DNA from: Mytilus galloprovincialis
Lineage: Eukaryota; Mollusca; Bivalvia; Mytilida; Mytilidae
Direction of reading: 5' to 3'
DNA: 64,000 nt
NCBI RefSeq assembly: GCF_965363235.1
Contig: NC_134847.1
Span: forward strand, 56,390,439 to 56,454,438
Shown: piece after piece, positions 38,958-49,300 of the stretch
Position numbering within the stretch: position 1 is the first letter of the stretch
Layout: each line of letters opens with the position of its first letter
Notes under the pieces: model-generated
Told to the model about the DNA's origin: nothing
Seen by the model: only the letters and a program-made list of their open reading frames with translations
Database searches by the model: none
Position numbers and translations under genes: made by a program

Positions 38958-41174
38958 TCATATGTTTAATTCCACATGTTCTGTTTTCGTAACATACTTT
39001 GTTTTAGCATTTCTTAACACATGGCCATAACGCATAGGCGGACCTAACTTATCCTGAATATCCTGAAGAAAAGTATTATTCCGGTTAGCGAAATCAATGT
39101 CTAATGTTAGCCTCAGAAATGCCTTTAGTCTTGAATTAACTATATCAGAAGTCTCTAGCTGGTCAAAATTAACAAGAACTATATTTCTGTCAAGGTTCTT
39201 GTGAAAACTATGCCAAATATATTTCCATTCCATTTCTTTCCACTGGGCATCAAGGTAGTCATCACAAAGAATAACTATATAGTTCTTACTTCGATTAATG
39301 TTATAGATCATTTCATCTGTTTTGAATGTACCTGGAATTGTGTCTCGTAAAGCCAAAAATGATTTATATCCGGCCAGTTGTAATTGTGGTTCTAGAATTC
39401 CAATAACCCATTTTCTTACTTTTTCGTTTTCTTCATTAAAAGAGAAAAGTACGTCGTACTGCAGCCATGGTTTGACACGACGCTGATCACGTGATCTAAC
39501 CTTTCTGAATATCAACGATAGTTCGAATCTAAACGTGTAAAACACACTTGAAGTAATCACAGCTACCAAAAGTGCAATTGAAAACAAGATAGAAAGAATT
39601 CTAAAAAGGTCATAATTTTCAAAACCACAAATATCGTTCCAGGTCAAATGGATCCAAGAAACCTGACCATTCCTCGTATTACAAATAATCTCTGTCAAAT
39701 TGTTACATTGTTTTACATTTCTGTTTTCCGCCCAGTCGCCTATCCAAATATCCTTACAATCACAATCAAGGATAACTTGTCCTATCCTTACTTTACTGCA
39801 AGGATCAAATTTTTGAAATTCTCTCGGTATTTTTTTGAAACTATTGTTATTCATAGTTAAGACAGTGTCAGTTTTTAGCATTGATACTGCATCTTCAGTA
39901 AATATTCTGATGAGATTGTCGGATATATCTATCACACGGGTTCTATTTAAATAGTCTCTTGATTCAAACATTTCGATACTGTTATTAGCCATTAGAATAG
40001 TCAGATTTTCTTTATCAGGCATATATAACGGTAATTTTGTTAATCCTACACCTGTACAGTTAACAACAGTCCTGTTCAGCTTTGGTTGAACATAACAATG
40101 GCAGTATCGTGGACATTTTCCTTCCTCACCTTCCGACATATTACAAATTAAAAGGTGGAGATTATCGTTTGTCGCAAAACCCGGAATCGACATATTACGG
40201 TATTCTGGTGGATTCCAACAAGTGAGGTTAAAAAAATCGCGCCATATTCTTGATAACACGTCATCAAATAGTTCCAAAAATGGTTCCATTTGACAGTCAC
40301 AGTCCCATTTCATAGCTTGCATAGAGAATCCACACTCCAAAATTGTACCTAATATTGTAATGTCATCAATACCAAGATCAACAAAGTCAATAAAACTTTC
40401 AAAATTGTTATTATTCAAATCAATAAATCCACATTTGTAAGTTTTATCCCCATTTAATGTGAAATTCGCATCATTGGCCGATTTTGTGATATTATTTTTT
40501 GAAAAGTCATACTTACAAATATATTTTTCTGAAATTAAGTTAGAAATGTCAATTTGAGTCAGGTTGTTCGAAGAAAAATCTGCTCGAAAAATTTCCAGTG
40601 TCGTTCCAATTAAAGCAAACGGCTCTAAAGTCGCAATATAGTTGTTATTTAAATTCAAAATTCGAAGATTCGATAACCCAGTGAAAGTTTTATTGTTGAT
40701 GAGATGTATTGAGTTGTAGCTTAGATCTAACGTATCCAGCGATATCAGGCACGAAATATTTCCAATTGTCGAGATTTTATTGTTTTGTAAGGAAACGAAA
40801 ACGAGGTTAGGAAATTCACATATATTTGTAGGTAACGAAGTTACAAATCCGTTGTGATGAACGAGCTTTGTTTTGTTTTCCCTTTCTCCTATAAGATGCA
40901 CAGTGCCATCTCTTCTTACGTATTCCACCTTAAGAAAAGAAATATCTCCATAAAGCTGCCACGAAGGCACTGCATTACATACACAACATTGGTCTCTAGC
41001 TTTTCCACTGTCAGAGGTTCCTAGTGATGATTCACTGATGTTGCAACTGGACGGACAGAGCAGGTCTGTTCTTTCGACATTTTCTGGATACCAGGTTTCA
41101 TATGTCTCCGAACTTAATTTGATAAAACATATTAAATATGTAGCGACAATTAAAAACAGACAATATATACGCAT
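38958..41174 (-). CDS. Protostome-type Toll-like receptor, intronless
   Basis: 738 aa in one uninterrupted ORF. The signal peptide is about 1-22. A Cys-rich N-terminal region (C40, C44, C63, C64, C66) precedes about five LRRs at roughly 118-215. LRRCT-type cysteines (C292, C294, C319, C344) are followed by an LRRNT-type cluster (C354, C358, C360, C373), a few more LRRs, and a second juxtamembrane cysteine cluster (C471, C473, C498, C516). This double-cluster ectodomain is the Toll/protostome layout. The transmembrane helix is about 524-548 and the TIR domain 573 to about 715: box 1 YDVLFSF and box 2 RDTIPG (610-615) are present, while box 3 FW is not recognisable (TFL near 701). It should signal through TIR adaptors at the plasma membrane or endosome. 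Mussels have many intronless TLRs. Confidence 0.93.
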   Translation of the reverse strand: MRIYCLFLIVATYLICFIKLSSETYETWYPENVERTDLLCPSSCNISESSLGTSDSGKARDQCCVCNAVPSWQLYGDISFLKVEYVRRDGTVHLIGERENKTKLVHHNGFVTSLPTNICEFPNLVFVSLQNNKISTIGNISCLISLDTLDLSYNSIHLINNKTFTGLSNLRILNLNNNYIATLEPFALIGTTLEIFRADFSSNNLTQIDISNLISEKYICKYDFSKNNITKSANDANFTLNGDKTYKCGFIDLNNNNFESFIDFVDLGIDDITILGTILECGFSMQAMKWDCDCQMEPFLELFDDVLSRIWRDFFNLTCWNPPEYRNMSIPGFATNDNLHLLICNMSEGEEGKCPRYCHCYVQPKLNRTVVNCTGVGLTKLPLYMPDKENLTILMANNSIEMFESRDYLNRTRVIDISDNLIRIFTEDAVSMLKTDTVLTMNNNSFKKIPREFQKFDPCSKVRIGQVILDCDCKDIWIGDWAENRNVKQCNNLTEIICNTRNGQVSWIHLTWNDICGFENYDLFRILSILFSIALLVAVITSSVFYTFRFELSLIFRKVRSRDQRRVKPWLQYDVLFSFNEENEKVRKWVIGILEPQLQLAGYKSFLALRDTIPGTFKTDEMIYNINRSKNYIVILCDDYLDAQWKEMEWKYIWHSFHKNLDRNIVLVNFDQLETSDIVNSRLKAFLRLTLDIDFANRNNTFLQDIQDKLGPPMRYGHVLRNAKTKYVTKTEHVELNI

Positions 41175-42335
41175 TGTAACAAATCAATACAATAATACAT
41201 GTACGAAGCGTTAACTTGAAATGAAAATGTCAAGTAAAACAATTCGTTCACTTATATACACACTGTATCGTGACTTTTCGCCTGATTGAATAAAATATAA
41301 AACAATCAAACGTTTTCTGAAAATGCATTCATACTGCATATATTTATAGATAGACTTTAAAATATATACTCTAAAGGAAGTATGTTTGGCACAGTTTATA
41401 TAGTGGTCTAAATATTAACAAATCAAATGCGAAATATTGACAAAGACATGCAGATTTGATTTCATGACATATTTAGTCCCAAAACTGAGTACATACAAAC
41501 AACCACAATAATAAGAAAACGTATCATACACCAAAGGGAAGCGAAATAAATAATGTTTGAATCAGATTTGTAAAAAAACATTTAATTGTCAAACTTTGGA
41601 AACTTCTCGTCACTTTAAATAAGAGAATATATACAAATAGAAATACATCTAACAAAAACACAGAGTACATATCTAAGAGGTATAGCAGTTAAGGACAGCT
41701 AGTTCAAGGCCCATAACAACTAATGCATCTAAGACTAATTTTCATATCTTTGAATATTTGTAACGTTGAGTTATTATAAAATGCACATTTTCCCATCGTA
41801 CGATTTGAATAATATGCTCTGAAATTAATGAAATATTTAGCCTTTTTATCACATACAGTCAACAACTTTGATTTTTAATATGGAGAGTAAAATAAGGGTC
41901 TGTATCTGAGTGAGGTTTTAAATTCGTCTAATCAAGACAAAACAAGCATATAGAAGTGTTGACTATGTGGTATGAAAATGAAAAAAAATGCAATGAATAA
42001 AGAAACACCCAAATCCTATACCATGGTGTATGTAATATTGGCTAACATCTATTATGAAATCACAATTATATATATTTAGCCAACCATGCTAGATCTGCAA
42101 CGTTGTGCTACACAGTATCCTAAACTATTCGACTAACAACGCCTTGGTTGTAAATAAAAAGCCTTGGTAACCGACTGATGATTTTCCCCGTCGGCATTAT
42201 CTAGTTTAACAGTTGTAACATAGAGCATTGTGCATGGTGGGATGTAGATGAAATACCTTGCAGGTCGGCAGCGGTATTATATACAATATACACAGCTAGT
42301 TTCGTACAAGTATTGAAGTAATCTTTATATGTGTG
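41175..42335. other. Upstream region of the TLR gene
   Basis: This is AT-rich sequence 5' of the minus-strand TLR. I see no confident TATA box, coding exon or repeat. The true 5' untranslated region and promoter presumably lie here. Confidence 0.4.
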
Positions 42336-42450
42336 CTCTAAAGATGCATATCAAATGTACATCTGTAAAGCTTTACATAAACTGTATAGCTGTAAATAAA
42401 CTGTACATCTGTAAAGCTGTATATCAACTTTACATCTGTAAAGCTGTTTA
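42336..42450. repeat. Short tandem repeat of CTGTACATCTGTAAAG units
   Basis: Imperfect units of about 27 bp combine 'atctgtaaagct', 'gtatatcaactt' and 'actgtacatctgt'. Related units reappear at 44154-44210, on the far side of several inserted elements. Confidence 0.55.
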
Positions 42451-42639
42451 TCATATACTATTTTAATGCCCTCTTTATGATATTCAAAGGGACGATTTTT
42501 TTAAAGACATTTCTAACAATTGTTGTAATTTTACAAATTTAAATCAATCTTCTAAATTTGTATGGCTCTTGACCCAAGAAAATGTTACTCTTATGGAAAA
42601 ACTGGGCTGTTATATTTGTGACTGTTTTGAATTAAGGAG

Positions 42640-42923
42640 ATCAGGTATGAACACGGACACTAAGTCAAGTAAATAATTTGAGAATTAATACATATACATG
42701 TATAATGTAATTTTATTATTCTTTTATTCACAATATACATGATATATACAATGTATGTGGTTTTTAGCTTGATTCTGACCAATGCTTATATTCCAAATAT
42801 ATATGTATATGCCTCTATTGTTGTTGTTACCAATTATGTAAATCAATTGTATCTGATTTTATGCCCTTTATGGGCCCTGTAATTTGGGAAATAAAAATAT
42901 TCTATTCTATTCTATTCTATACT
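42640..42923 (+). mobile_element. LINE-type 3' terminus with TTCTA tail
   Basis: The sequence 'ttttatgccctttatgggcc', 'tgtaatttgggaaataaaaa' ends in at least four TTCTA units (42899-42923), the pentanucleotide tail form of some invertebrate non-LTR retrotransposons. No reverse transcriptase is readable upstream, so it is a short 5'-truncated copy; the left boundary is approximate. Confidence 0.45.
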
Positions 42924-43562
42924 TAGACTAAATAACATATAAATTTTACCGTATGATAAAAGCATTAAATTGACGTAAATTCCATATTTTTCGAATTGGT
43001 GCTTAGCGGGCTGAAATGAAAAGTTTATCACATGCTTCGATTGTTATCACATGCCTTTCCGTAACGTTATCACATGGCATTCCGGTAATACTCGGCCAAT
43101 TCCGGAAAATACACCTTAATGTTACGTTTTCAGTGAAAAACATTACAAAGTAGTGTACAAAATAATTTCTTGAATACTGGAAAGTATATTGTTTAAAATA
43201 ATTAAAAAAAAACAAACAAACAAAAAAAACGAACAAATTATTTAATAAATGCATTTTTTAAGTTTTTCTGAAACATAATTTAGAAAGTTTCTTTAAAAAG
43301 TTGACTTTTCCAAACAATGATCATTATGTATATTGTTGACTTATTTTTTTGTCGATTCGTCCATATTTATATGTTTTTTTTTCTTTCTCTCTCTCTATTG
43401 AGGCATATAATAGAAAGATTTCAGATTGAATGTATCAAATTTTGGGTCCGACGGCCGTGAACTCATGTTTTTACTCTTTAAACTTCGGGAACCACGTAAA
43501 AGGATCAATATATAAATCTGTTATTTTTCTCTACTGTTGAAGCATATGATAAAAAGATCATA

Positions 43563-43687
43563 ACATGTCATTTTTCATATCGCATGTATTATCAGCCCTC
43601 GGTCAATATCAGCCCTCGAGCCATGCGGCTCTTGGGCTGATATTGAACCTAGGGCTGATAATACATGCGATATGAAAAATGCCATGT
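43563..43687. mobile_element. Hairpin MITE, arms about 59 bp
   Basis: The left arm from ACATGTCATTTTTCATATCG to about 43621 pairs with the right arm ending CGATATGAAAAATGCCATGT, with a few mismatches and a loop of a few bases around CATG. Internal AATATCAGCCCT repeats add to the symmetry. No coding content. Confidence 0.75.
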
Positions 43688-43709
43688 AATAATCTGATAA
43701 TATCAACTG

Positions 43710-44153
43710 CACGGGGGGGGGGGTAACTTCCTATTATTGGGTATACGAGGATGTGCCAAAAATATGGGTCATAATTTTGCGAGATTTTATATAAAAATTA
43801 CCCTCCTTTTTAATGACATTCTATATTAAAATGCATTTACATTTGATAACTGTATATTGATTTGGGGTATGATCTACATATCATATATAAATATGCTAAT
43901 GAGATGTCAATTCATATATAAAAACGTAAGGGTAGCTGGTATATTTATGAATTATGAGTGATGATGAGTTAGTGCTTATATAAGCACGGGTCATATTTTA
44001 AATATTGTATATAAGTATAGGTCATTCTTTCTTAAATATTTATATATAACGATAGGTACTGAATTTCAGTGAATGTTATATTAATATGGGTACGTTTATT
44101 GAGGCAAAAATGGCACACCCCTACCAAAAAAATATCGAAGTTATCCCCCCGTG
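43710..44153. mobile_element. hAT-type MITE with 8-bp target duplication
   Basis: Terminal repeats CACGGGGGGG...GTAACTTC (left) and GAAGTTATCCCCCCGTG (right) are bounded by ATCAACTG at 43702-43709 and again at 44154-44161. An 8-bp duplication with CA...TG ends is the hAT pattern (established). The 444-bp interior has repeated 'ataagcacgggtcatat'-like units and no ORF. Confidence 0.78.
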
Positions 44154-44428
44154 ATCAACTGTACATCTGTAAAGTTGTATATCAACTGTACAGCTGTAAT
44201 AATATACAGCAGAAGTATTTCTAAGTTTTATTGTGTGTTTGACATTCCCGCCAAAATGTTACAGATCATGCCGAACAAAGAAACTCAATGTAGGGTGATC
44301 TGGTCTAGGCCCTCTAAAAAAAAGGAGTTGGAATTCAAAAATAAGGCTTTGATGTCGTTTTCATTTTTAAATTTCTTTTCGTTGAGACTTGGGGTTTTCC
44401 CTGTGTTATAATTATACTATTTATTATA

Positions 44429-44597
44429 GGATTAAACACATTTTTTCTAGAGGTTATTGATGTGTAAACCGGGGCGATTAACTCACAAACTGAATAAAAG
44501 TCCGAAGGACTTTTATGTTTCGGACTTTTATGTTGAGTTAGTGAGTAAGAGCCCCGGTTTACACATCAATAACCTCTAGAAAAAATGTGTTTAATCC
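44429..44597. mobile_element. Perfect 47-bp-arm palindromic element
   Basis: 44429-44475 (GGATTAAACACATTTTTTCT...GGGGC) is identical to the reverse complement of 44551-44597, with no mismatch in 47 bp. The centre has a second small hairpin, AAAGTCCGAAGGACTTT. TTATA flanks both ends and may be a target duplication. Perfect arms imply a recent origin or gene conversion between arms. Confidence 0.8.
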
Positions 44598-46331
44598 TTA
44601 TAATTCTTCAGCCAAACATTTTTTTTTGTTGATGGCTACTATATATATTTACCATCAAAAGCACAATGGCAAGTCGTAACTAAGGAGTACGCCGGCGTCT
44701 TGACTTTTTAAAACCATAAATGTATGATAAATACATGGAATCTTAAATGAAATAGCACCTACCTCAAAAACTTCATTTTAATTAGATTTTATCCGAATTT
44801 GAAGCGTACACGTAACGAAATAATCTTTCCCTTGAAAATTTCCATTCGTATGACGTCGTGTTTTGCCATGACGTAAATTCGCCAAATCCTTCATGAAATT
44901 TCGCGGAATTTTATTAAATTTAATTTTTGTACATTTTCGAAGTTTTACAATACATTTTTTTTTTTTTTTGGTTATATATGCACTAGAATAGTCACAACTG
45001 TTATGCAATTGTTTTTTAATCTCAATTTGCTGAAAATCCCGGGATCACTGCAAGCTTGTGTATCGCGCATGAATAGATTACAAAAGTAGTTTCGGAAACA
45101 TGGTTTATCGAAGTGTAAACTTAGAGAAAAATTCTAATTGACCAATCCAATTCAAGTATTTATAGATATGCAAATCATATAAGAATTATATGTTCATAAC
45201 TGGTTAGTGAGAGTAGTTGTATAACGTTACGGGTTTTTGTTTTGTCGTATAATTATATATGGATAATATATGCACGAGAAATACTTTGGCGGTTTAAAAG
45301 GAGGGGTTCCGTTAGTATTATATAAAGAATATTTTGGGGTGTCATTTCATCGAAAGGTGCTCACAGTATACAATACGACAGTCAGTTAGAAGTTTATTGT
45401 CGCATAACAATATTCCAGTCCATTTTAATGTCTTGTTTGTATTTTGAATATTGTTGTGCTTGTTTTATGTTGGTTTATAATGTTATTAAACATTGCTTGC
45501 TAGAAAAGAAAAAGTTACTGCGAGCTACTCTAGCACGAACTCGATATTGAATCTGCGAAGGCGATAGTTATACCAACTTTTGCAGGTACATGAGAGGAGG
45601 TATACAATAGAGAATTGCCTCAAATTTGGAAACGACATTCATTAATCAACAATTTCAATGTACCCCTGATTTAAAATCAGTTCAAGTTGAATTTTACTCA
45701 TTATAGTTGAAATATATACATGTACTGTGTGTGTTCTTTAAAATGTTATAGTAAGTAACTACATGTAACAAAAGCGCAATGCTAAAACCATGTCCGACTT
45801 TATTTTATTGGGGGACAATGCTGATATATAGAAATTGTTTTACTTTTTTTTTTAAAGAAGATTAACTAGCAAACACCTGTTCAGGTAGATAAATATTGAT
45901 ATGATGGCCATGTTACAGGTTCGATTAATTTAAATGTCCATTTTTCAAAAGGGATTTAATGTTAACATTTTCACCTTAATTGATCCAAGACAGTCGTGAT
46001 CGCTTTTGTTTACGGAATATTTGCAAAACTATAGTATTGGGACATTTAAACTTTTCCGAGGAATATATTATGTGCCATTCACTTAAGCTGATTTAGTTAA
46101 AGGAATGACTTTGTGCATTTATCATTGAACCATGCAGCGATACTAAAATACAATACATATTTCAATAATTAAAATAACGGTATTTTGTTTGTTTAAATGT
46201 CTGTGTGCGATACACTTTTGACATGTTTCAACCTAGAGTACGTTGTTCGTTAAAAACCGGAAAATGAGAAAAGGTGTGACAATCGAAGGTAGAATACTTA
46301 TAGTCTTCGTGAAATTGATTTGATTGACAGG
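44598..46331. other. Upstream region of gene C
   Basis: AT-rich spacer with a poly-T run near 44957. No convincing coding exon or repeat family was recognised. The promoter of gene C must lie here or in an unrecognised upstream exon. Confidence 0.4.
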
Positions 46332-46371
46332 ATGTATGTTGCATTGTTGGTTTTGATTGGAATTCATAAAG
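46332..46371 (+). CDS. Gene C exon 1: signal peptide
   Basis: 40 nt, ending in phase 1 at a GTAAGA donor. The peptide MYVALLVLIGIHK is short but hydrophobic throughout. TTGACAG one base before the ATG could be a 5' untranslated acceptor. The call depends on phase agreement with exon 2. Confidence 0.6.
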
Positions 46372-49300
46372 GTAAGAATCGATTTTAACATTTTATATAC
46401 CTAAATTATAAATGTAATTGATAAAATGTGTATTTTTTTTAAGGTTTAGCGAGTTGTTAGATATACTGTTCCCATGCAGGTCTAGCTATTAGGATCTATT
46501 AGTAATAACTGCATGTGAATCCACCATTCGCCTTTAAGTTCTACATCATTTTGCCTGTTTCAATGGCATGTCAACTAGGTTGAAAATGATTTATTTTGAC
46601 AATTATCTCAAGCTCAACATTTAATCAATAATGTTATCACGATAACTGAAGGATCTGTATAAACATTTAAAACATCGGAATTTAATAAACAACTTCCTAT
46701 TTTGTCCCTTGAAAGAATGCTTATCTATAGTACATTTACATGGATAGCTGTACCTTGTTACTTTCGGAATGTCACTTGATTGATCAGCATCGTGGGATAA
46801 TTTGTGAGAAAATCGAGCAATCTTACATTATAATGATACCTTTTACATGTATCACGACCATTTTAACTGAACTAGTATACATTTTGGTTTTAAAAGGGCA
46901 AGCTGAAGCCCTCCTTCTCACTGGGTTGAAGACCCATTGTTGGCCTCGGGCTGCTTTGTGCTCTTCTCCCGGGTTGTTGTCTCTTTGACACATTCGCACA
47001 GTAATACAAAAAGACTTAAATATTGTGTATTGAAGCTAGTTGAATTAAGTGGAGCTTTAAATTAGGAAGGAAGGCCCAATATGCAACCCATTACTTAAAA
47101 AAAAGTTAAATTCTGCAACCTTAAAAATACTTTTGAACCAACAATCTTGCCTTTCTCTATTTATGAACAACACAAAGAGGATGGTCAAATTTTCCTGTAT
47201 TTATTTTACCCACATCATGAAAACAGAAAGTTGTTCAAACCTTAAAGAAATAAATTATCTATTGGTCCTAGTTAATATCTACAGGTATCGATGTAAGAGT
47301 ATAATATATCATACTTCAAAGACCTTACAAAATTTTGACATATTGCAATAAGCGATAACGTATTGGTGTTAAAGCCAATGCTGATAAAAAATGTGCATTT
47401 TACATCTGTTGTAAAAACTTATCAAAGCTGATGCAAGTCAAAAGCGTTTCTGTTCGATGAGAGAACATATACAGAATTACTATTATATATCTGTATGTGA
47501 AAATGAAATTTTAGACTTAATTGCTCGTTTAATTGTTGTTTGCTTACTGTACAGTAGCAAGTTGTCCATGTACATTTAGAACGAGCACAAAGTAACAATA
47601 CGAACAGGGTTTGTCCTGTAATAGAGGTTGTCGGGGATAATATTTTTCTTTGCAACAGGGCTACATGTATCTACAGACTTTAAAAGGTTCGTAACGTACA
47701 GTACAAAGAGCGTTTGCACATTCTTTACACGAGGCATCCAAATTAACGTCCTCATTCTGACCTGGCGTGTCTGGGTACTTGGACATCCCACACATTCAAT
47801 CGTACGCGCTACTTTGATAAGGATTTATTCCTGGTTGGAAGAAGACCTAAGTGACAATTATTCTTTTCCCTAGTCGACCCTTGGGGCTGGGCATTATGTG
47901 AAAGGGATTGGTGTTTTTAACAGAAACACTTTATCATACAACTCAAGGATTTAAACAATTAAATGTAAAATTTTTACTGTGAAGCTGTTTTACGAGCTGT
48001 TACGTAAATAATTTAATGGGATAGTCATTTTAACATAATCACAACAGGAAATTTGAAAGAAGTAACGCCTTATGTGTAGAATACCGTTTTCAGTACAAAG
48101 GGACACGTGCATGTTTCTGGATTAACATTAACCAGGTATTCTTGATATTCTTGATGGTTGAAACTAACATCAAACCAATAAATTTGAATACAGGAGGGTC
48201 TCAAAGGGGCTTACAGAATAGAGAATAATGGGCGAACAAATGATGCAGAATAAAGGGGGGTTAAGAATATAGACTTATAGTAAAAAAAAATAGAGCATTG
48301 AAAATAGTGGGGAGCTTTAATTTAGAGAATAGATAATATTGAGGAAAACAAATAAGAGAAATATTGCCTATGAATGAAAAGAATGCAGAAATGTTGACAC
48401 CATCCCGATTCAGACACTCAGAAAGTGTAGCGCACCTAGTCTAAATTCAACCTCAAACAGGAACATATACTATGATATTATATTAACAGGATTATTGTTA
48501 GTTATAGTCCCAGCTTTACCTGAATGAGTAACATAAAACAAGATACAAATAAAAACAATACAAAAGATGTATTTAAAAGATCATCTACACAATGATGCAG
48601 CTTTGAATTAGTGTATCTTGAATATAAGAAATAATAAAGTTTTGTAATGTTTAAATATACATGTTACTATTATATTTAAAGAAGCTTTATAGTTCAAATC
48701 TCATTATACTTGGTAGACAAATATTTTACATATTTGAGTTATCTCTTAAAAGTACACAAATAAAATGAGAACATTTTGAAGCATTAATGGATAAAACACT
48801 ATACAATGTCATGTACCTATTCATTACATTTCTTTTGAAAAGTCTCAATGTATGGTAGCACAGCATAATTTACCTTCCAGAGCACCTGCCACACCCCCAC
48901 ATCCCCATCCCACCCGCCCGACTATTAATGGGGTTGCTCAATACTTGGTTTTTTGTATTTTAATTGTTGCCAAGTGTGTCTATCTATTTAGTTGTTTTTT
49001 CCATTATGGTCATGCTGTCCACATATTGTCCTGATCATCCCCTACGGTAATCTTGATGTAGAAAGTAATATTATCACTCATATGCATAGTACGAACGAAC
49101 TTGTATCAAATTTGATTATTAAATAAAGATCAAGTTGTTCAGAGACATCTAGTGTTACAAGAGTTTTGTGTTGAAAAGTCCAGTATTGTATTTTTCAAAT
49201 TAATTACAATATCAATATTGGTGTTCAGAATTTTTATTGGTTCACGGATAGAACTGGTAATGTAGCAAAACAACAAAAACTTTTATATCTTTAATTTAGC

